From contig CM033393.1 in the NCBI GenBank assembly GCA_019426215.1, positions 28,398,591 to 28,462,590 on the forward strand: a DNA stretch of 64,000 nt, written 5' to 3'. The position numbers were made by a program, and so were the translations under genes. The notes beneath the pieces were generated by a model. That model was not told the DNA's origin. It searched no databases and worked only from the letters and a program-made list of their open reading frames with translations. Shown here in pieces: positions 10,720 through 20,885 of this stretch (position 1 is its first letter; each line of letters opens with the position of its first letter). Origin of the DNA: Buddleja alternifolia (lineage: Eukaryota > Streptophyta > Magnoliopsida > Lamiales > Scrophulariaceae).

Positions 10720-12869
10720 CAACAAACAAATTTTCTAAATAAGGTCCTTATACAATTAAGTCTTTAATTGTACAAGTCTCCCACTATTTTTCTGAATCCA
10801 CCACCCTCTAGGTGTAATTCAAAGAAAAATTAATTTTTTTAGTGGGCTTGAGATCCATTTGAATTTTATCATATGTCCCATTTTTTGAGCTAACATATGA
10901 CAAATTCGAATGGTAGCCTCACCGAGCCTTCTATCTTACTTGATAGTTCTCAAGATCGTTTTTCCTTATCTTTCACATGTGCCCCATTTTCTGAGCTAAT
11001 ACATGGTAATCGATGTTAGGTTCGACCCATCAAATATCTTATGGTCAATCACCAATTTCATTGCCCCCGTTTTCTGAGCTAAGTGATAAAATTGATAGAT
11101 CCCATGGGACATCAAATGCTTAGTAATGCTCACAGCCTATTCAGATTGAACCCACCCTATGTTCTGGGCAAATGGATCCAACCCTTGCGTCATTTCACAT
11201 GGCCATCACTTATGATGCAATGCATGGAATTAAAATCTAACTTTATTTCCATATAAGCCTAATATTTTCTCAGGAGGGAATTACATAATCCTGCATAATA
11301 TGGTCTCATCAGATTAATCTTATATTGTTATTTATCGATCCAAAAGCATGATTCTAAACACATCACATATCACAGAAGAAAAGATAAATAAACAACATCC
11401 CATAAAGCTGTAAATTGAGGATGAACCACCTGAGTCCTAACCTATGAACTCACTGAGCCCAAGTGGGTCTGGACTTTCTAGGAATTGAAAAATAACTTAT
11501 ATTATAATGGAATCCTCCACAGCATACAGATCTTCAAACACAGCTTCATTTTCTTGTTCCTTCTTCGATTACGTAATTAAAAAATACTAATCTATTTGAC
11601 AAAAAATTAAAAGCCAAATCGGCTATTTTCATAACTCTAGAAAATTACATGCACATAAAACCAGAAAACATAATCTAGGCTCATGGTTCATCCCCTATCA
11701 CATAAGCATGCCAAGCAACATATATAATGCGATATCCAAAATTTACCGATTCGTTGTCATAGTCTTGATTGCAACACAATTTGGGATAAATTTAGTTGTT
11801 CATGAAAATTATTTCTAACTTCCAAAAATCCAATTTTCAAAAAAAAAATTCTATCTTAGAATCATGTCGAGTCGGGTTTTGGGTTCCCCGATCCAAGGAC
11901 ATCATAGAACCTAGTGACGTCTATTCTACTCTGCACGCTCGAACGTGCTCACTTGCAAACGTTCAAACGTCTTATGCAGATTCATAAATGTTCACTAATT
12001 TTTCAACTAAAAAATTATAACATGATTCTTAAAACCAAACTAGTTTTTATAGAAAACTACTTTTTCCAAAAATAGATTAAATCCCAAACTACAATTCAAC
12101 CAAACATAGACAACGAACATCTTGTATTTAAACATGGTTCCATTAACATGATCATAAAACGAAAATAAAGCATACGAATAAACACATAAAATAGTTTAAT
12201 TGAGCCAACCATGACACTAATACCACTATTGGGTTGGGTATTTCCCAAGTGGCCTGTGGCAGTTGAAATTAAAATTTTAACAAAGTAAACGTACGACCAC
12301 CTGAAACAGGAATAATGATTTGCTCAATTGAACTATATAGAGAAGGATCGAAATATCACCTAGTAATATTTAAACTCCTTCGTCTTCGCCAAGGGTTGGA
12401 TCTTTGCAACCCACAGTAGCAATTACATATGATTTTATCACTAAAATTGCCCGTCTAGATTTTCGTATGCCGGTTGAAGCGCGCCACGCGTCGCGCCTCT
12501 AAGGTGTATCCACACGTCCTTCAAATAACCAACTATTTCGTTTCCGGTGCTAGCCAACGAAATAGTTCTAGACTAAAACCTAGGCTAATGTGTGAAAGGA
12601 GTGAATATATGTGAGTGGTTAAATACAACACATCAATAAAACCACATCTTGTTGGGAAAAGGGTGGGCGATTTTTGGCTTGAGAGAAGAGAGGAATTTTA
12701 TTTTCTTTCTCTTGTATTGCTCGAAAAGTCCAGCAGTTAGAGGAATTTATTTTTCTATCATGTATTTATAGAAACATGTTTAATATAGAATCTTGATAGA
12801 AAAAGGAAACAATCTCCCAGATTTTTCTTCTTCCTAAAGACTTCCCTAATTAAAGTCATCTTCCATAAA
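10720..12869 (-). mobile_element. copia-type non-coding retroelement derivative X1
   Basis: A related copy lies at 61163-62485: both share the order CTCAGGAGGGAATTA, GGATGAACCACCT, AGTGGGTCTGGAC/AGTGGGTTTGGAC and CATGCCAAGCAACA. On the minus strand an LTR ending near 12226 is followed by a degenerate tRNA-iMet primer site (GTGGTATTAGTGTCAT, about 12226 to 12211). A TATA box reads on the minus strand near 12775 (CTATAAATACA). The interior, 10720-12210, has no gag or pol. It contains three spaced copies of TTTTCTGAGCTAA or close variants (10888, 10988, 11069). It resembles a LARD-type derivative. The element ends are not precisely defined. Confidence 0.5.
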
Positions 12870-13069
12870 AGAGATAATAGCATCTATAGTCCCCCCATCT
12901 TTTCTGTTTGTATCACTTATATCCCCCAGGTAATATTTGTTTCACTTAAGTCCCTTATGTTCTAAATTCTATGTCACTTAAGTCCTCTAGTGGTTTTATA
13001 AAAAAGCTTTTATTTCAAATAAGTCCTTATAGTTTCATTGACTCTCAAACCTAGCCTTTTAAAAAGAAA
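12870..13069. repeat. left flank of the pararetrovirus: half of a TIR-like repeat
   Basis: The sequence ATAGCATCTATAGTCCCCCC, then CACTTAAGTCCC and TAAGTCC, resembles the reverse complement of 20961-21165 (ATGACTCCTATGGTCCCTC, CACTTTGGTCC, ATTAGTCCC). The two halves flank the integrated virus in opposite orientation. The virus may therefore have inserted into a small TIR-type repeat. The similarity is imperfect. Confidence 0.4.
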
Positions 13070-13120
13070 AATAATCGTTACAGCTCGGGTTTAAGCAAAA
13101 GAAAGATCTTGCTTGAAAAA

Positions 13121-13132
13121 TGGTATCAGAGC
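13121..13132 (+). promoter_or_regulatory. tRNA-iMet primer binding site of the pararetrovirus
   Basis: TGGTATCAGAGC is complementary to the 3' end of plant initiator methionine tRNA. It primes minus-strand DNA synthesis in Caulimoviridae and conventionally marks genome position 1. It lies 78 bp ahead of ORF1. Confidence 0.85.
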
Positions 13133-13210
13133 CTCAGGTTATTAATGAAATACTTAGATAATTTTACATAAGATTAAGTCTAATCCTTATGGAGGAGAAT
13201 TAAAACAAGA

Positions 13211-13519
13211 ATGGAATCGAACAATAGTTCGATCTATGAAGAAAACAAGGAGTATTTCCAGATAGTGGAAAGTCAAAGAGAAAAGAGCATTAATAAATTA
13301 ATCCAAAGAAGTAAGAAACTTTCTTACGAAATAAAACAAGTGCTGACAAGAGTACAAACAAGAACTCCTGTAGCAGACATACCGGAATCAATTCGGTACT
13401 ATGAAAGCATTATGGCCATGGACCATAAATTCCAAGGCAACGTCACGAGTGATTTACAGCTCGCGGAGATCCAAGGCAAATGGCCCGGGAAAGCTAACAC
13501 AGGTAACTCTTTCAATTAA
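13211..13519 (+). CDS. pararetrovirus ORF1 protein (102 aa), function unknown
   Basis: This is the first ORF after the primer site and one of the few intact ones in the provirus. It opens at the first ATG (MESNNSSIYEENKEYF). It is a small charged protein with a Lys/Glu-rich helical N-terminal half (INKLIQRSKKLSYEIKQVL) and no recognised domain. Small ORFs in this position occur in badnaviruses and tungroviruses, but I cannot show homology to either. Its stop is 10 bp ahead of the ORF2 start, so ORF2 may be translated by leaky scanning or reinitiation. It probably plays an accessory role in the virus. Confidence 0.6.
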   Translation: MESNNSSIYEENKEYFQIVESQREKSINKLIQRSKKLSYEIKQVLTRVQTRTPVADIPESIRYYESIMAMDHKFQGNVTSDLQLAEIQGKWPGKANTGNSFN

Positions 13520-13529
13520 ACAATTTTAT

Positions 13530-13901
13530 ATGAATTGGAAAGTGATTGAACCGGATACATCTAAGATTTCTAAAGATCTTAGAGAAATCCAAAAGAAAGT
13601 TCAAGATTACGGACATAGGCTAGAACATCTACCTATAAAAATCGAAAACTTGAACCAAAAACTTGAGGAAATCCTCAAGATTATTCTAGATCTACAACGA
13701 TCCATTACGGATCTAAAGACGGAAGTCATAGATCTGAAAACAAGACAAGGTATAACCGGTACATCCAAACCAAAAAAGGAGAGGATCGGTGATGCACTTG
13801 GACAAGTACCTCTTCTACATCAGAAGGGAAAGGCTAAGGAAGTTCCTAAGCCTAAAACACATGATGAACTACTCATTGATATCCTCAGAAGTATTAAATG
13901 A
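13530..13901 (+). CDS. pararetrovirus ORF2, coiled-coil virion-associated-like protein (123 aa)
   Basis: I chose the ATG at 13530 (MNWKVIEPD), just after the ORF1 stop. The same frame is open upstream but overlaps ORF1. Residues ~15-75 form an obvious heptad pattern (LREIQKKV, IENLNQKLEEILKIIL, ITDLKTEVIDLKT), predicting a coiled coil. The C-terminal part is Lys-rich (KPKKERI, KGKAKEVPKPK) and would suit nucleic acid or capsid binding. Coiled coil plus basic tail is the architecture of caulimovirid virion-associated proteins (CaMV P3, badnavirus ORF2). The assignment rests on position and architecture. The frame is intact, and the CP start follows the stop by one base. Confidence 0.6.
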   Translation: MNWKVIEPDTSKISKDLREIQKKVQDYGHRLEHLPIKIENLNQKLEEILKIILDLQRSITDLKTEVIDLKTRQGITGTSKPKKERIGDALGQVPLLHQKGKAKEVPKPKTHDELLIDILRSIK

Positions 13902-13902
13902 T

Positions 13903-15333
13903 ATGGATATAACAAGGGTAGATCCATCTGATCTTCAGGAATTAGGTGAGTCTTTCTCACAATTACATGTTGTGGACCTAGCTAATATAAAAGCTAATGA
14001 ACTCGCACTAGGGTTTCCAGCACCAGGAAAAAGTTCAGCATCTAATAATCCTCCACCGGATGAACCGATGTGAGAAGGTGAAGATTTGCATACTAACGTA
14101 GAACCCGCTCTTAGAGGGCTGACATATAGAGCAAATCACACAAGAAATCCAATTAGGATACCAGAAAATACCCCATGGGCAAGGACTATGTCACAATCCT
14201 TGAATCCCTACGGTACTATCCTAAACTTGGATGTCATAGATTTCAGAAACGTCGAAAAAATAATCGATGAATGGGTAGCCTCTATGAAGATAGCCGCTAC
14301 TACACTGGAACTTGATAAAGAAAACTTCATACGATTAATGGAGTTGAGCTTAGAAGGTTCTGTAAAAATGGGTTGGGAACGCACCCCTGAAGAATCCAAG
14401 CAAGAAGTGTTAGCCGGAGAATCTAAAAGCACTATTGCAGATAGATTCGGAAGGATATCCAAATTAAATTTCATCGGAGATGGATACTTCGGTGAAAATA
14501 GTGCAGAAAGAACCAGAGAGTACACACAGACACTCTATGGTCTTGAGCTAAGAAATATTTGTGCCATTGATGAATATATCTATTGGTTTCGAAAATATTT
14601 CTTTCATGCGAATGTTAGTGCAAAAATTGCTGCACCAATGTTCTTTGCAAAAATCTGTAGCCCTTAGAGAGAAATGTTAATACATTCCTACAAGGTTCCA
14701 GAAGGACAAGTTGATACGGTCGCAAGACGAATGTCTTTCTAGAAAGACAAACTGAAAGACTGGTGTCAACAAGCAGCTGTTCAAAAGAACATGAAAAAAC
14801 TAAGAGGAAAAATGAAGAAAACCCCTCTTTGTTGTGATAATAATGATTTTCCAACAATAATTAGAGAATCAATGGAGCAGAGAAAGAAGAGAAAGCAATT
14901 TGTTCGCTCGGATAACATTAACAACAAAAGGCGATCTTCTTTCAGGCGCAAGTCTTGGTGGTCTAAATCAAAAGCCCGATCTTATAAATCTGGCCAAAGA
15001 TCCGGACTAACTAGAGTTTCTTCCCAAGGATCTCGGAAATCTGACGAAAAGAAACCAATAAGGCAAACTTTCAGAAAAGCTCATACCAGAGCAAATGAAA
15101 GTTTCAAAGACTGTAACTGTTGGACATGTGGAGCTCGTGGCCACATTTCACCAGATTGTCCACAAAAGGGTGGCGAAATAAAGCAATTTGAAGCCACTGC
15201 AGACATACTGGATGCAGTTTTCTACGGCGATTTGGTACCAATATATCAATTCAAAAATATCCCCTCAGACGAAAGCGTCTATGAGAAAAAAACAGAAAGC
15301 AATTCCGATGATACATCAACCGAATCGGAATAA
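13903..15333 (+). pseudogene. CP: pararetrovirus coat protein (476 codons), three nonsense codons
   Basis: The ORF opens at ATG 13903 (MDITRVDPSD) and stays in one frame to the TAA at 15331. In-frame stops interrupt it at 14071 (TGA), 14665 (TAG) and 14740 (TAG). The middle part (~14170-14660) is the conserved capsid core. It is followed by a long Lys/Arg/Ser-rich stretch and, near residues 405-420, the zinc finger CWTCGARGHISPDC (CX2CX4HX4C) that marks caulimovirid coat proteins. The C-terminus is acidic and Ser-rich (SDDTSTESE). CP packages the viral DNA. The stop codon overlaps the next ATG (TAATG). No frameshift was seen, so the damage is point mutations only. Confidence 0.85.
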
Positions 15334-15603
15334 TGCCTAGAATTCCTATTTACACAGTTCCACAACTTAGAACTGTTATCTCTGACTTTAGAGAAAAAAT
15401 AGAGAGAAGTAGAACCATAATACATCATTATGAATATACTATTCAGTTATTAGGCGAAAACACCAATCCGCCGAAGAAAAATAATTGAGCATGAGACCAA
15501 GATTCAGATCTGGTCACAAAATATTCATACTCTAGAGACCTGGACTAAAAGTATGAATAGAAATAATCGTTCTATCTTCCAAGAACGAAACAATCCTTTC
15601 TGA
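15333..15603 (+). pseudogene. small pararetrovirus ORF between CP and MP, frameshifted
   Basis: The ATG at 15333 overlaps the CP stop as TAATG and reads 51 codons (MPRIPIYTVPQLRTVISDF) to a TGA at 15486. A run near AAGAAAAATAATTGAG (15474-15489) then marks a frameshift. The neighbouring frame continues as a charged helical stretch (IEHETKIQIW) to a TGA at 15601, which overlaps the MP start as TGATG. The original product was probably ~90 aa. Overlap at both ends is the best evidence that it was real. I recognise no domain. It could also be an N-terminal extension lost from another protein. Confidence 0.5.
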
Positions 15604-16816
15604 TGGATTACTCCAACGAAGGGGATAGGCTCCAAACATAGGATAGCCTAGCCGATTTCTGTTCCAGGGCATCTATATCAGATAAAACCATGGAAAAGAT
15701 CATGAGGCAAGACTCAAACATTGGTAAATATGATGGGTTTAGAGTCAGCGACGTTAGTCGAATCCTAAATCAAATAGGATTAAATCAAAGGCGGCATAAC
15801 ATTAGATACAAGGTAAGTTCTGGGGAATTTGCAATCCCTATGGAATTAACTGGTAATGTGATGGATATGCAACTTATTCCGAAAGAAGAAATTATGGAGT
15901 AATTAAGTAAGCTAAGAGAAGAAGAAGCTCTTACTATGAAATGGATCCATATCGGAACCATTGAAATAATAATCAAAGCTACTTTCAAAGAAGGTGTTAA
16001 TTCGCCGTTACATTTGTCCATAATGGATAAAAGAATTAACAACTTAAGAGACGGTTGTCTTGGTACAATGGTAGGAAATTTATATGCAGGCAAACTTATG
16101 TTTGACATTCATCCAAGAATTGCATATAACCTAGTTGACCAAGATTTCAGCCAAGTCTTAACCCTTCACAGGATTTCAAAAGAACAGATCTAATGAAAGA
16201 AGGGAATAGACCATCTATTACATATAGAATTGCTTATGCACTTTCCAATACACATTATTCTGATTTGTTTATCCGGAAAGAATATATTGAAATTCCAAGA
16301 ATTTTCAAGGAATTTGCTAAGGTAATGGCACCCGATCCAATTCAAATACCAAGGATTGGTGGTGTGGATATCTTAATCCGAGACCATCCAGTTCTAGATC
16401 GTTCAATGAGTTCTAGAACAGATTTTAATAGCAGGATATCCTTTTTGGAAGAAAGGATACGGAGTTTAAAAGGAAAAGAATTAATCGAGAATCCAACTCC
16501 TCAGGCTATTCGGGTAGATAATGTAAAAATTAAATGTCCGGAAGGATGGAAAGACGTGCAAGTAATGTTTGATATTACAGAGAAAGATAATTACTTTTCT
16601 TGTGATGATCTATATCACTTGCAGCAATCTACTGTTAACAAATATGAAGGAATGCTAGAAATAGCAGGCTATGAAGTATTTGTTACAGGAATTGCAGGAC
16701 GGGATCCAGGAATGGTTATTCTGGGATTAAGTTTCCTTGAGGAACATAAACCTTGGGGAAGAAAAGGAAAAGACATGGAATTTAGCTTGGATGGACATAT
16801 TATTCAAGCTGAATAA
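15603..16816 (+). pseudogene. MP: pararetrovirus movement protein (30K superfamily) plus protease-like tail, broken
   Basis: The start is the ATG at 15603, within TGATG. The frame has stops at 15639 (TAG) and 15900 (TAA) and shifts frame at ~16190, after which it is open to TAA at 16814. The region 15936-16330 shows the 30K pattern: HIGTIEIIIKA, an invariant-type Asp in SIMDKRI, GNLYAGKLMF and SITYRIAY. These proteins form tubules that carry virus through plasmodesmata. The last ~120 codons (16480-16810) are not MP-like: they read as a retropepsin fold with DITE instead of D[ST]G and end in VILGLSFLEEHKPW. The next ORF begins directly after the stop (TAAATG). Confidence 0.75.
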
Positions 16817-17488
16817 ATGACTAGCCCTTTTTCTATATACATATTTGTTGGTATGTTATACGACCAATATAAGTCTGAATATTTTGCAGCTTATATTGAT
16901 TCGGGATCAGGGATTTGTACATCAAAACCTAGAGTTTTTCCTAGTAATGCTATGGAAGCCTTACCCATTATTGCAGGAAGAGATTTCTCCAAGAAAATCC
17001 TCATTCTCAATAAGGGAATCCGAGAAGCACATATCATGATTGGAGGAGCATTTGGCACACCTTGGTTCAAGGTAAAAATGCCACCTATATATTTTCATGA
17101 TACCGGAGCAGATATTTTACTGGGTAATAATTTTATCCAAACCTTTGCAAAATACGTGCAAGATAACAACAATTTGTTAAGTTTTACTACTAATTGTGGT
17201 AATGAGATCCGAGTTTTGCGGCGGGCAAAAGCTTTTAATAGACTTATACCTATTAATTTTCGCAGCAAACGTGGTGATTTTAATCCTAATTCCAAATTAA
17301 CCCATCCTAAAATGACGATTAAACGGAGATTTGGAAAAGCTCTTTTATCTTTTAGACTACATGGTCTAATTGAAAGCACAGACGAAAACTGTTATGAAAA
17401 TTCGAAAGAAGAAATACAACTTCTTAAAAAAGAATTACAGAACAGGTCCGTGGATAACATTAACGAAGAAAGTTTTACTTTCTCTTGA
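16817..17488 (+). CDS. pararetrovirus aspartic protease (223 aa), start of the pol polyprotein
   Basis: The ATG at 16817 follows the MP stop directly. Residues 28-33 read IDSGSG, the retropepsin active site, and DILLGNNF near residue 98 is the second conserved block. The protease would cut the viral polyproteins. The frame is intact for 223 codons but ends ESFTFS-stop, where the RT frame should continue. A frameshift near 17470-17485 therefore separates it from the reverse transcriptase, with which it would normally form one protein. Confidence 0.75.
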   Translation: MTSPFSIYIFVGMLYDQYKSEYFAAYIDSGSGICTSKPRVFPSNAMEALPIIAGRDFSKKILILNKGIREAHIMIGGAFGTPWFKVKMPPIYFHDTGADILLGNNFIQTFAKYVQDNNNLLSFTTNCGNEIRVLRRAKAFNRLIPINFRSKRGDFNPNSKLTHPKMTIKRRFGKALLSFRLHGLIESTDENCYENSKEEIQLLKKELQNRSVDNINEESFTFS

Positions 17489-18890
17489 AAATGTTAAGCG
17501 ACTAATTCAAAGGAACTTTAATGAGAATCCTTCAGTTTGGTGGGATAAAAACAAGATCGAAGCTACTCTGAAAGTAAAAGAACAAAGCAAGTATGAGTAT
17601 GTTCGATACAAGCCAATCCAGATAAATATGGAGGATAAGAAAGATATGCAAACAATCATAAAAGAGCATATCGATCTTAAACTCATAGAACCTGGAGTCT
17701 CTGCTTATAGTAGCCTTGGGTTTCTAGTAAGAAACCATGGCGAGGTAAAAAGAGGAAAGGCAAGACTAGTAATCAATTATCAAGGTATCAACAAGATACT
17801 GGAATTTGATGTTTACTATATCCCAAGCAAAGAACACTTAATCGAGTTCATTAAAAATGCTAAGGTGTTTTCAAAATTTGATTGTAAATCTGATTTCTAT
17901 CAGATTAAGATGGAAAAGGAATCCAGAAAGTATACGGCTTTCTCTACCTCGCAAGGATAATATATCTAGAATGTACTTCAAATGGGATTAGCAAATGCAC
18001 CCCAGATATATCAAAGAAAGATGGATAATCTATTTAAAGATTATTTCGAGTTTATGTTTGTCTATATTGACGATGTATTAATTGCATTTAGAAATATGGA
18101 AGAACATATTAAACATCTTGAAATATTTTCTCGTGCATGTTTTAATGAAGGATTGGTGCTTTCAGAAAAGAAAGCAATAATCAGTGTTAATAAGATTGAA
18201 TTTCTTGACATTCTTATTGACGAAACTGGTATTGAACTCCAGGAACATATTGTGGAAAAAATACACAATTTTCCTGATGTTTTAAAAGATAAAAAGCAGC
18301 TTCAAAGTTTTTTGGGAGTTGTTAACTTTGCTGGAATCTTCATTAAAGATCTAGCAAAATAAAGGAAAGATTTCCGACCTCTTTTAAAAGAAACGGAAAG
18401 CTCAAAATGGAAGTGGGAAGAAATTCACAATCAAAGGATTCGTGAGTTGAAACAAGTTTGCAATAACTTGCCTAAACTCGTAATACCACAAGATAAGGAT
18501 GACCTGGTAGTCTATATCGACGCCAATGATTATAGATGGGCAGCAGTGCTCATGAATAGAACAACTACAGGGGAAGAACCTTGTAGATATGTAGGAGGAT
18601 TGTTCACTGAACAACAAGCCAGTCTTTGGCATATAAATGAGAAAGAATTCTTTGAAGTTTGGAAGGCCTTTAAAAAATGGCCATTGTTTTTACTAGCAAA
18701 AGAATTTACATTAAAGGTTGATAATACGAATGTCAAAGCTTTTTTGAAAAATAAACTTGAATCAAAAATCGAAAAAGCACGTAATCTCAGATGGCAAGCG
18801 GAATGTCAGTAGTATTGTTTTGACAATATTATTGTGAAATCTCATGAAAATATTCTTGCAGATTTCCCAACAAGAGATGGAAGTGTCTGA
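17464..18890 (+). pseudogene. pararetrovirus reverse transcriptase and RNase H, five stops
   Basis: A single frame runs from about 17464 (KKVLLSLENVKRL) to TGA 18888, with internal stops at 17958 (TAA), 17967 (TAG), 18360 (TAA) and 18810 (TAG). RT motifs are present in order: KARLVINYQGIN, FSKFDCKSDFYQI, MGLANAPQIYQ and the catalytic YIDD (18062-18073). RNase H follows: YIDANDYRWAAV (first Asp), NEKEFFEVWKAF (Glu), KVDNTNVKAF (Asp) and ILADFPTRDG. No integrase follows, as expected for a caulimovirid. The enzyme copies pregenomic RNA into DNA in the cytoplasm. The C-terminus overlaps the next ORF's ATG (18877). Confidence 0.88.
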
Positions 18891-20195
18891 AGCCAACTCC
18901 ATCATTACGAGATACAGGTATCTCAGGGAAAACCTTGAGGAGCTTGACAAAAATATTGGACAGTTATCAGTTAACACAGAGGTAGCTGACCATGTACAAC
19001 GAGCTGATCTGGGCATCATCCAGGAAACCCTTAAGGGAACGACGTACGCCATGACTATGTTATGGAATACACTACAAGAACCAATTCGAAAGGCATCATC
19101 TTCAGTGATGATTCGCGAGTTAAGAGAGCAGGACTCTACACCTGCGTTTAGAGAACGGGGCTCAATACCCGGAGCAGTGGATTCAAATACCACTTGCACA
19201 AGTCCATTCTCAAATTCTGAGGAAGAGGAAAAGGTTAAACGAAAGGAAGCGCAAGCTCCTACTAGTTCAAGTCAACCCACCACCTCTGGGGTTAAAGAGG
19301 GAGAGATTAATCTTAGGCCACAGACAGGCACTTCTAAGATTAATGCTAACCCAATTAATTTACATTGGCAGGGTTATCAGCGCTCTTGGGAAAAATTAAT
19401 CTCGAGAAAAGGAATAAATCCTAATAGATCTTTGGTAGAAATATCAGGGAAATATCCTAGGATTTGGATGAAGGAAAAATCAAATCCCGACGAAGTCCGA
19501 GAATGGTATGATTTTGGGGCAATCGCTTCAATATATACTATGTCACCTAGTTTTCCGGAGATATCCAAACTTCCGGATTGAATTACCGGAGCCGTGTACG
19601 ATTCATAGCAAAACAACCCACACCTCAAGAGGGGTGATATCCTGGAGTTGAAATTCATTTTAGCAGCTCCAGAAATTACAGGAAAAGGGTCTCATCCAGC
19701 ATTTCATTTTATGAAAATATGAGACCAGACATGACGACCTATAACAGAATTCAGGTCGCAACAGGAGAAGCTCCTTTGGTTAGTAATATCAATGAAGACG
19801 ATATATCCACTAGAAGAGCATGGGGAATGTGGGTCTGTCTTACAGCGATGGACAAAGTCAAGTATCCATTCAAGATCTTCACAAATTCAGTGAATGGGTC
19901 ATTCCTGTTAAACTCAATGACAGGGAAAAGTGCATATTTTGCAGAAAAGGTCTTCGAGCAAAAACGGACCATAATCTGGGAAAACAAGTTACCAGCAACT
20001 GAATCTACCAGGAGAAAGGCCTGCAACACGATGCATGTTGATCTTTGGCACAACCGGGAATTTTCAAGTTGTGACTTCCAAGAAAAACCCTTATTTGGTA
20101 CAAAAATACGGGTTACCAAGGAAAAACCCAAATCCGATAAGGATAAGGGAAAAAGAAAAATATTTTACCCAAAGGGTTTTCACAAACCCCGGTAA
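18877..20195 (+). pseudogene. last pararetrovirus ORF, in the transactivator (viroplasmin) position, broken
   Basis: The ATG at 18877 overlaps the RT/RNase H stop (ATG...TGA within 14 bases). The first part (to TGA 19579) has a helical N-terminus (LRENLEELDKNI), a Ser/Thr/Glu-rich linker and a conserved-looking block (WEKLISRKGI, REWYDFGAIASI). Further stops and a frameshift near 19715 precede the last frame (19719-20195), which ends in a Lys-rich tail (KPKSDKDKGKRK). About 440 codons in all. In cavemo-, solendo- and caulimoviruses this position holds the translation transactivator/viroplasmin. I do not recognise its signature here, so the function is inferred from position only. Confidence 0.5.
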
Positions 20196-20383
20196 AATCA
20201 TGTAAACGACAAAGGCGGCCTAATAATTAGGCGCACCAACCAAAAGTCAGTCATGTGATTGATTAAAGGCAACAATTGGAAAAGAAAATAGCTGGAAAAG
20301 AAAACAGCTGTAAAAGGCAAGGCATGGAAGACAAAGTGGCAATCACAGGGACCCACACGCATTAAAAAGATTGATGTATGCAA

Positions 20384-20449
20384 TGACGTCAAAAGTTTAA
20401 ATGATGTTTGGAATCCGCATTTGGAGTCCGAAGCCAAAAGCTATAAGAA
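20384..20449 (+). promoter_or_regulatory. pararetrovirus pregenomic RNA promoter: TGACGTCA element and TATA box
   Basis: A TGACGTCA palindrome (20384-20391), a site type bound by plant bZIP/TGA factors, lies 50 bp upstream of TATAAGAA (20442-20449). Transcription would begin near 20470 and run through the leader into the genome start on a circular template. Its place after the last ORF is that of the caulimovirid pregenomic promoter. Confidence 0.6.
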
Positions 20450-20663
20450 GGGGGTCAGAAGCAGATGAGGATCATTATTTTCTCCAACTCTTTCATAATA
20501 CAAATATTCATAGAAAATTTGTAATCTTTCTTCTATTGTAGTTTTAATCTTCGAGTGTATGGGGGTTTCCCCAATAGTAAGTCCTCTTAGGAGAGGCTAA
20601 AAGGTTTTCTCCTCCAATATAGGGGTAGAATAAGATTATGTAATTTTAAGTTTGTATTTCATA

Positions 20664-20669
20664 AATAAA
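20664..20669 (+). terminator. pararetrovirus poly(A) signal
   Basis: AATAAA lies about 190 bases after the presumed transcription start. In Caulimoviridae the signal sits shortly downstream of the start so that the RNA is terminally redundant. The position fits, but the hexamer alone is weak evidence in AT-rich DNA. Confidence 0.5.
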
Positions 20670-20720
20670 AGAAGGCTTTGTCTAACGTGTTGTCCAAAAT
20701 CTAAATTATAATTATATCTG

Positions 20721-20885
20721 TTTATACCTTTTACGCCCTCGGGCAGGAAACGAAGTGGGCTGTGCTGTGTATCACCGAAAGAGCCAAGGACTGCGAACCA
20801 TAAGCTGCGGTTGGTGGTTGGAATGAGTCCGTAAAATCGAGGACTTGGAACACCCGGCGATAAGGCGGTCAAAAGAAGGTATAAA
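20721..20885 (+). promoter_or_regulatory. pararetrovirus leader hairpin
   Basis: TTTATACCTT (20721-20730) pairs perfectly with AAGGTATAAA (20876-20885), and the adjacent TTTT/AAAA extends the stem. It encloses ~145 bases that are GC-richer than the surroundings. Caulimovirid leaders fold into a large hairpin that supports ribosome shunting. The interior structure was not computed. Confidence 0.5.

Noticed and set aside
10878..11090. Regulatory array from repeated TTTTCTGAGCTAA
   Set aside because: Only three diverged copies in a dead retroelement derivative; noted under X1 but not enough for a separate function.
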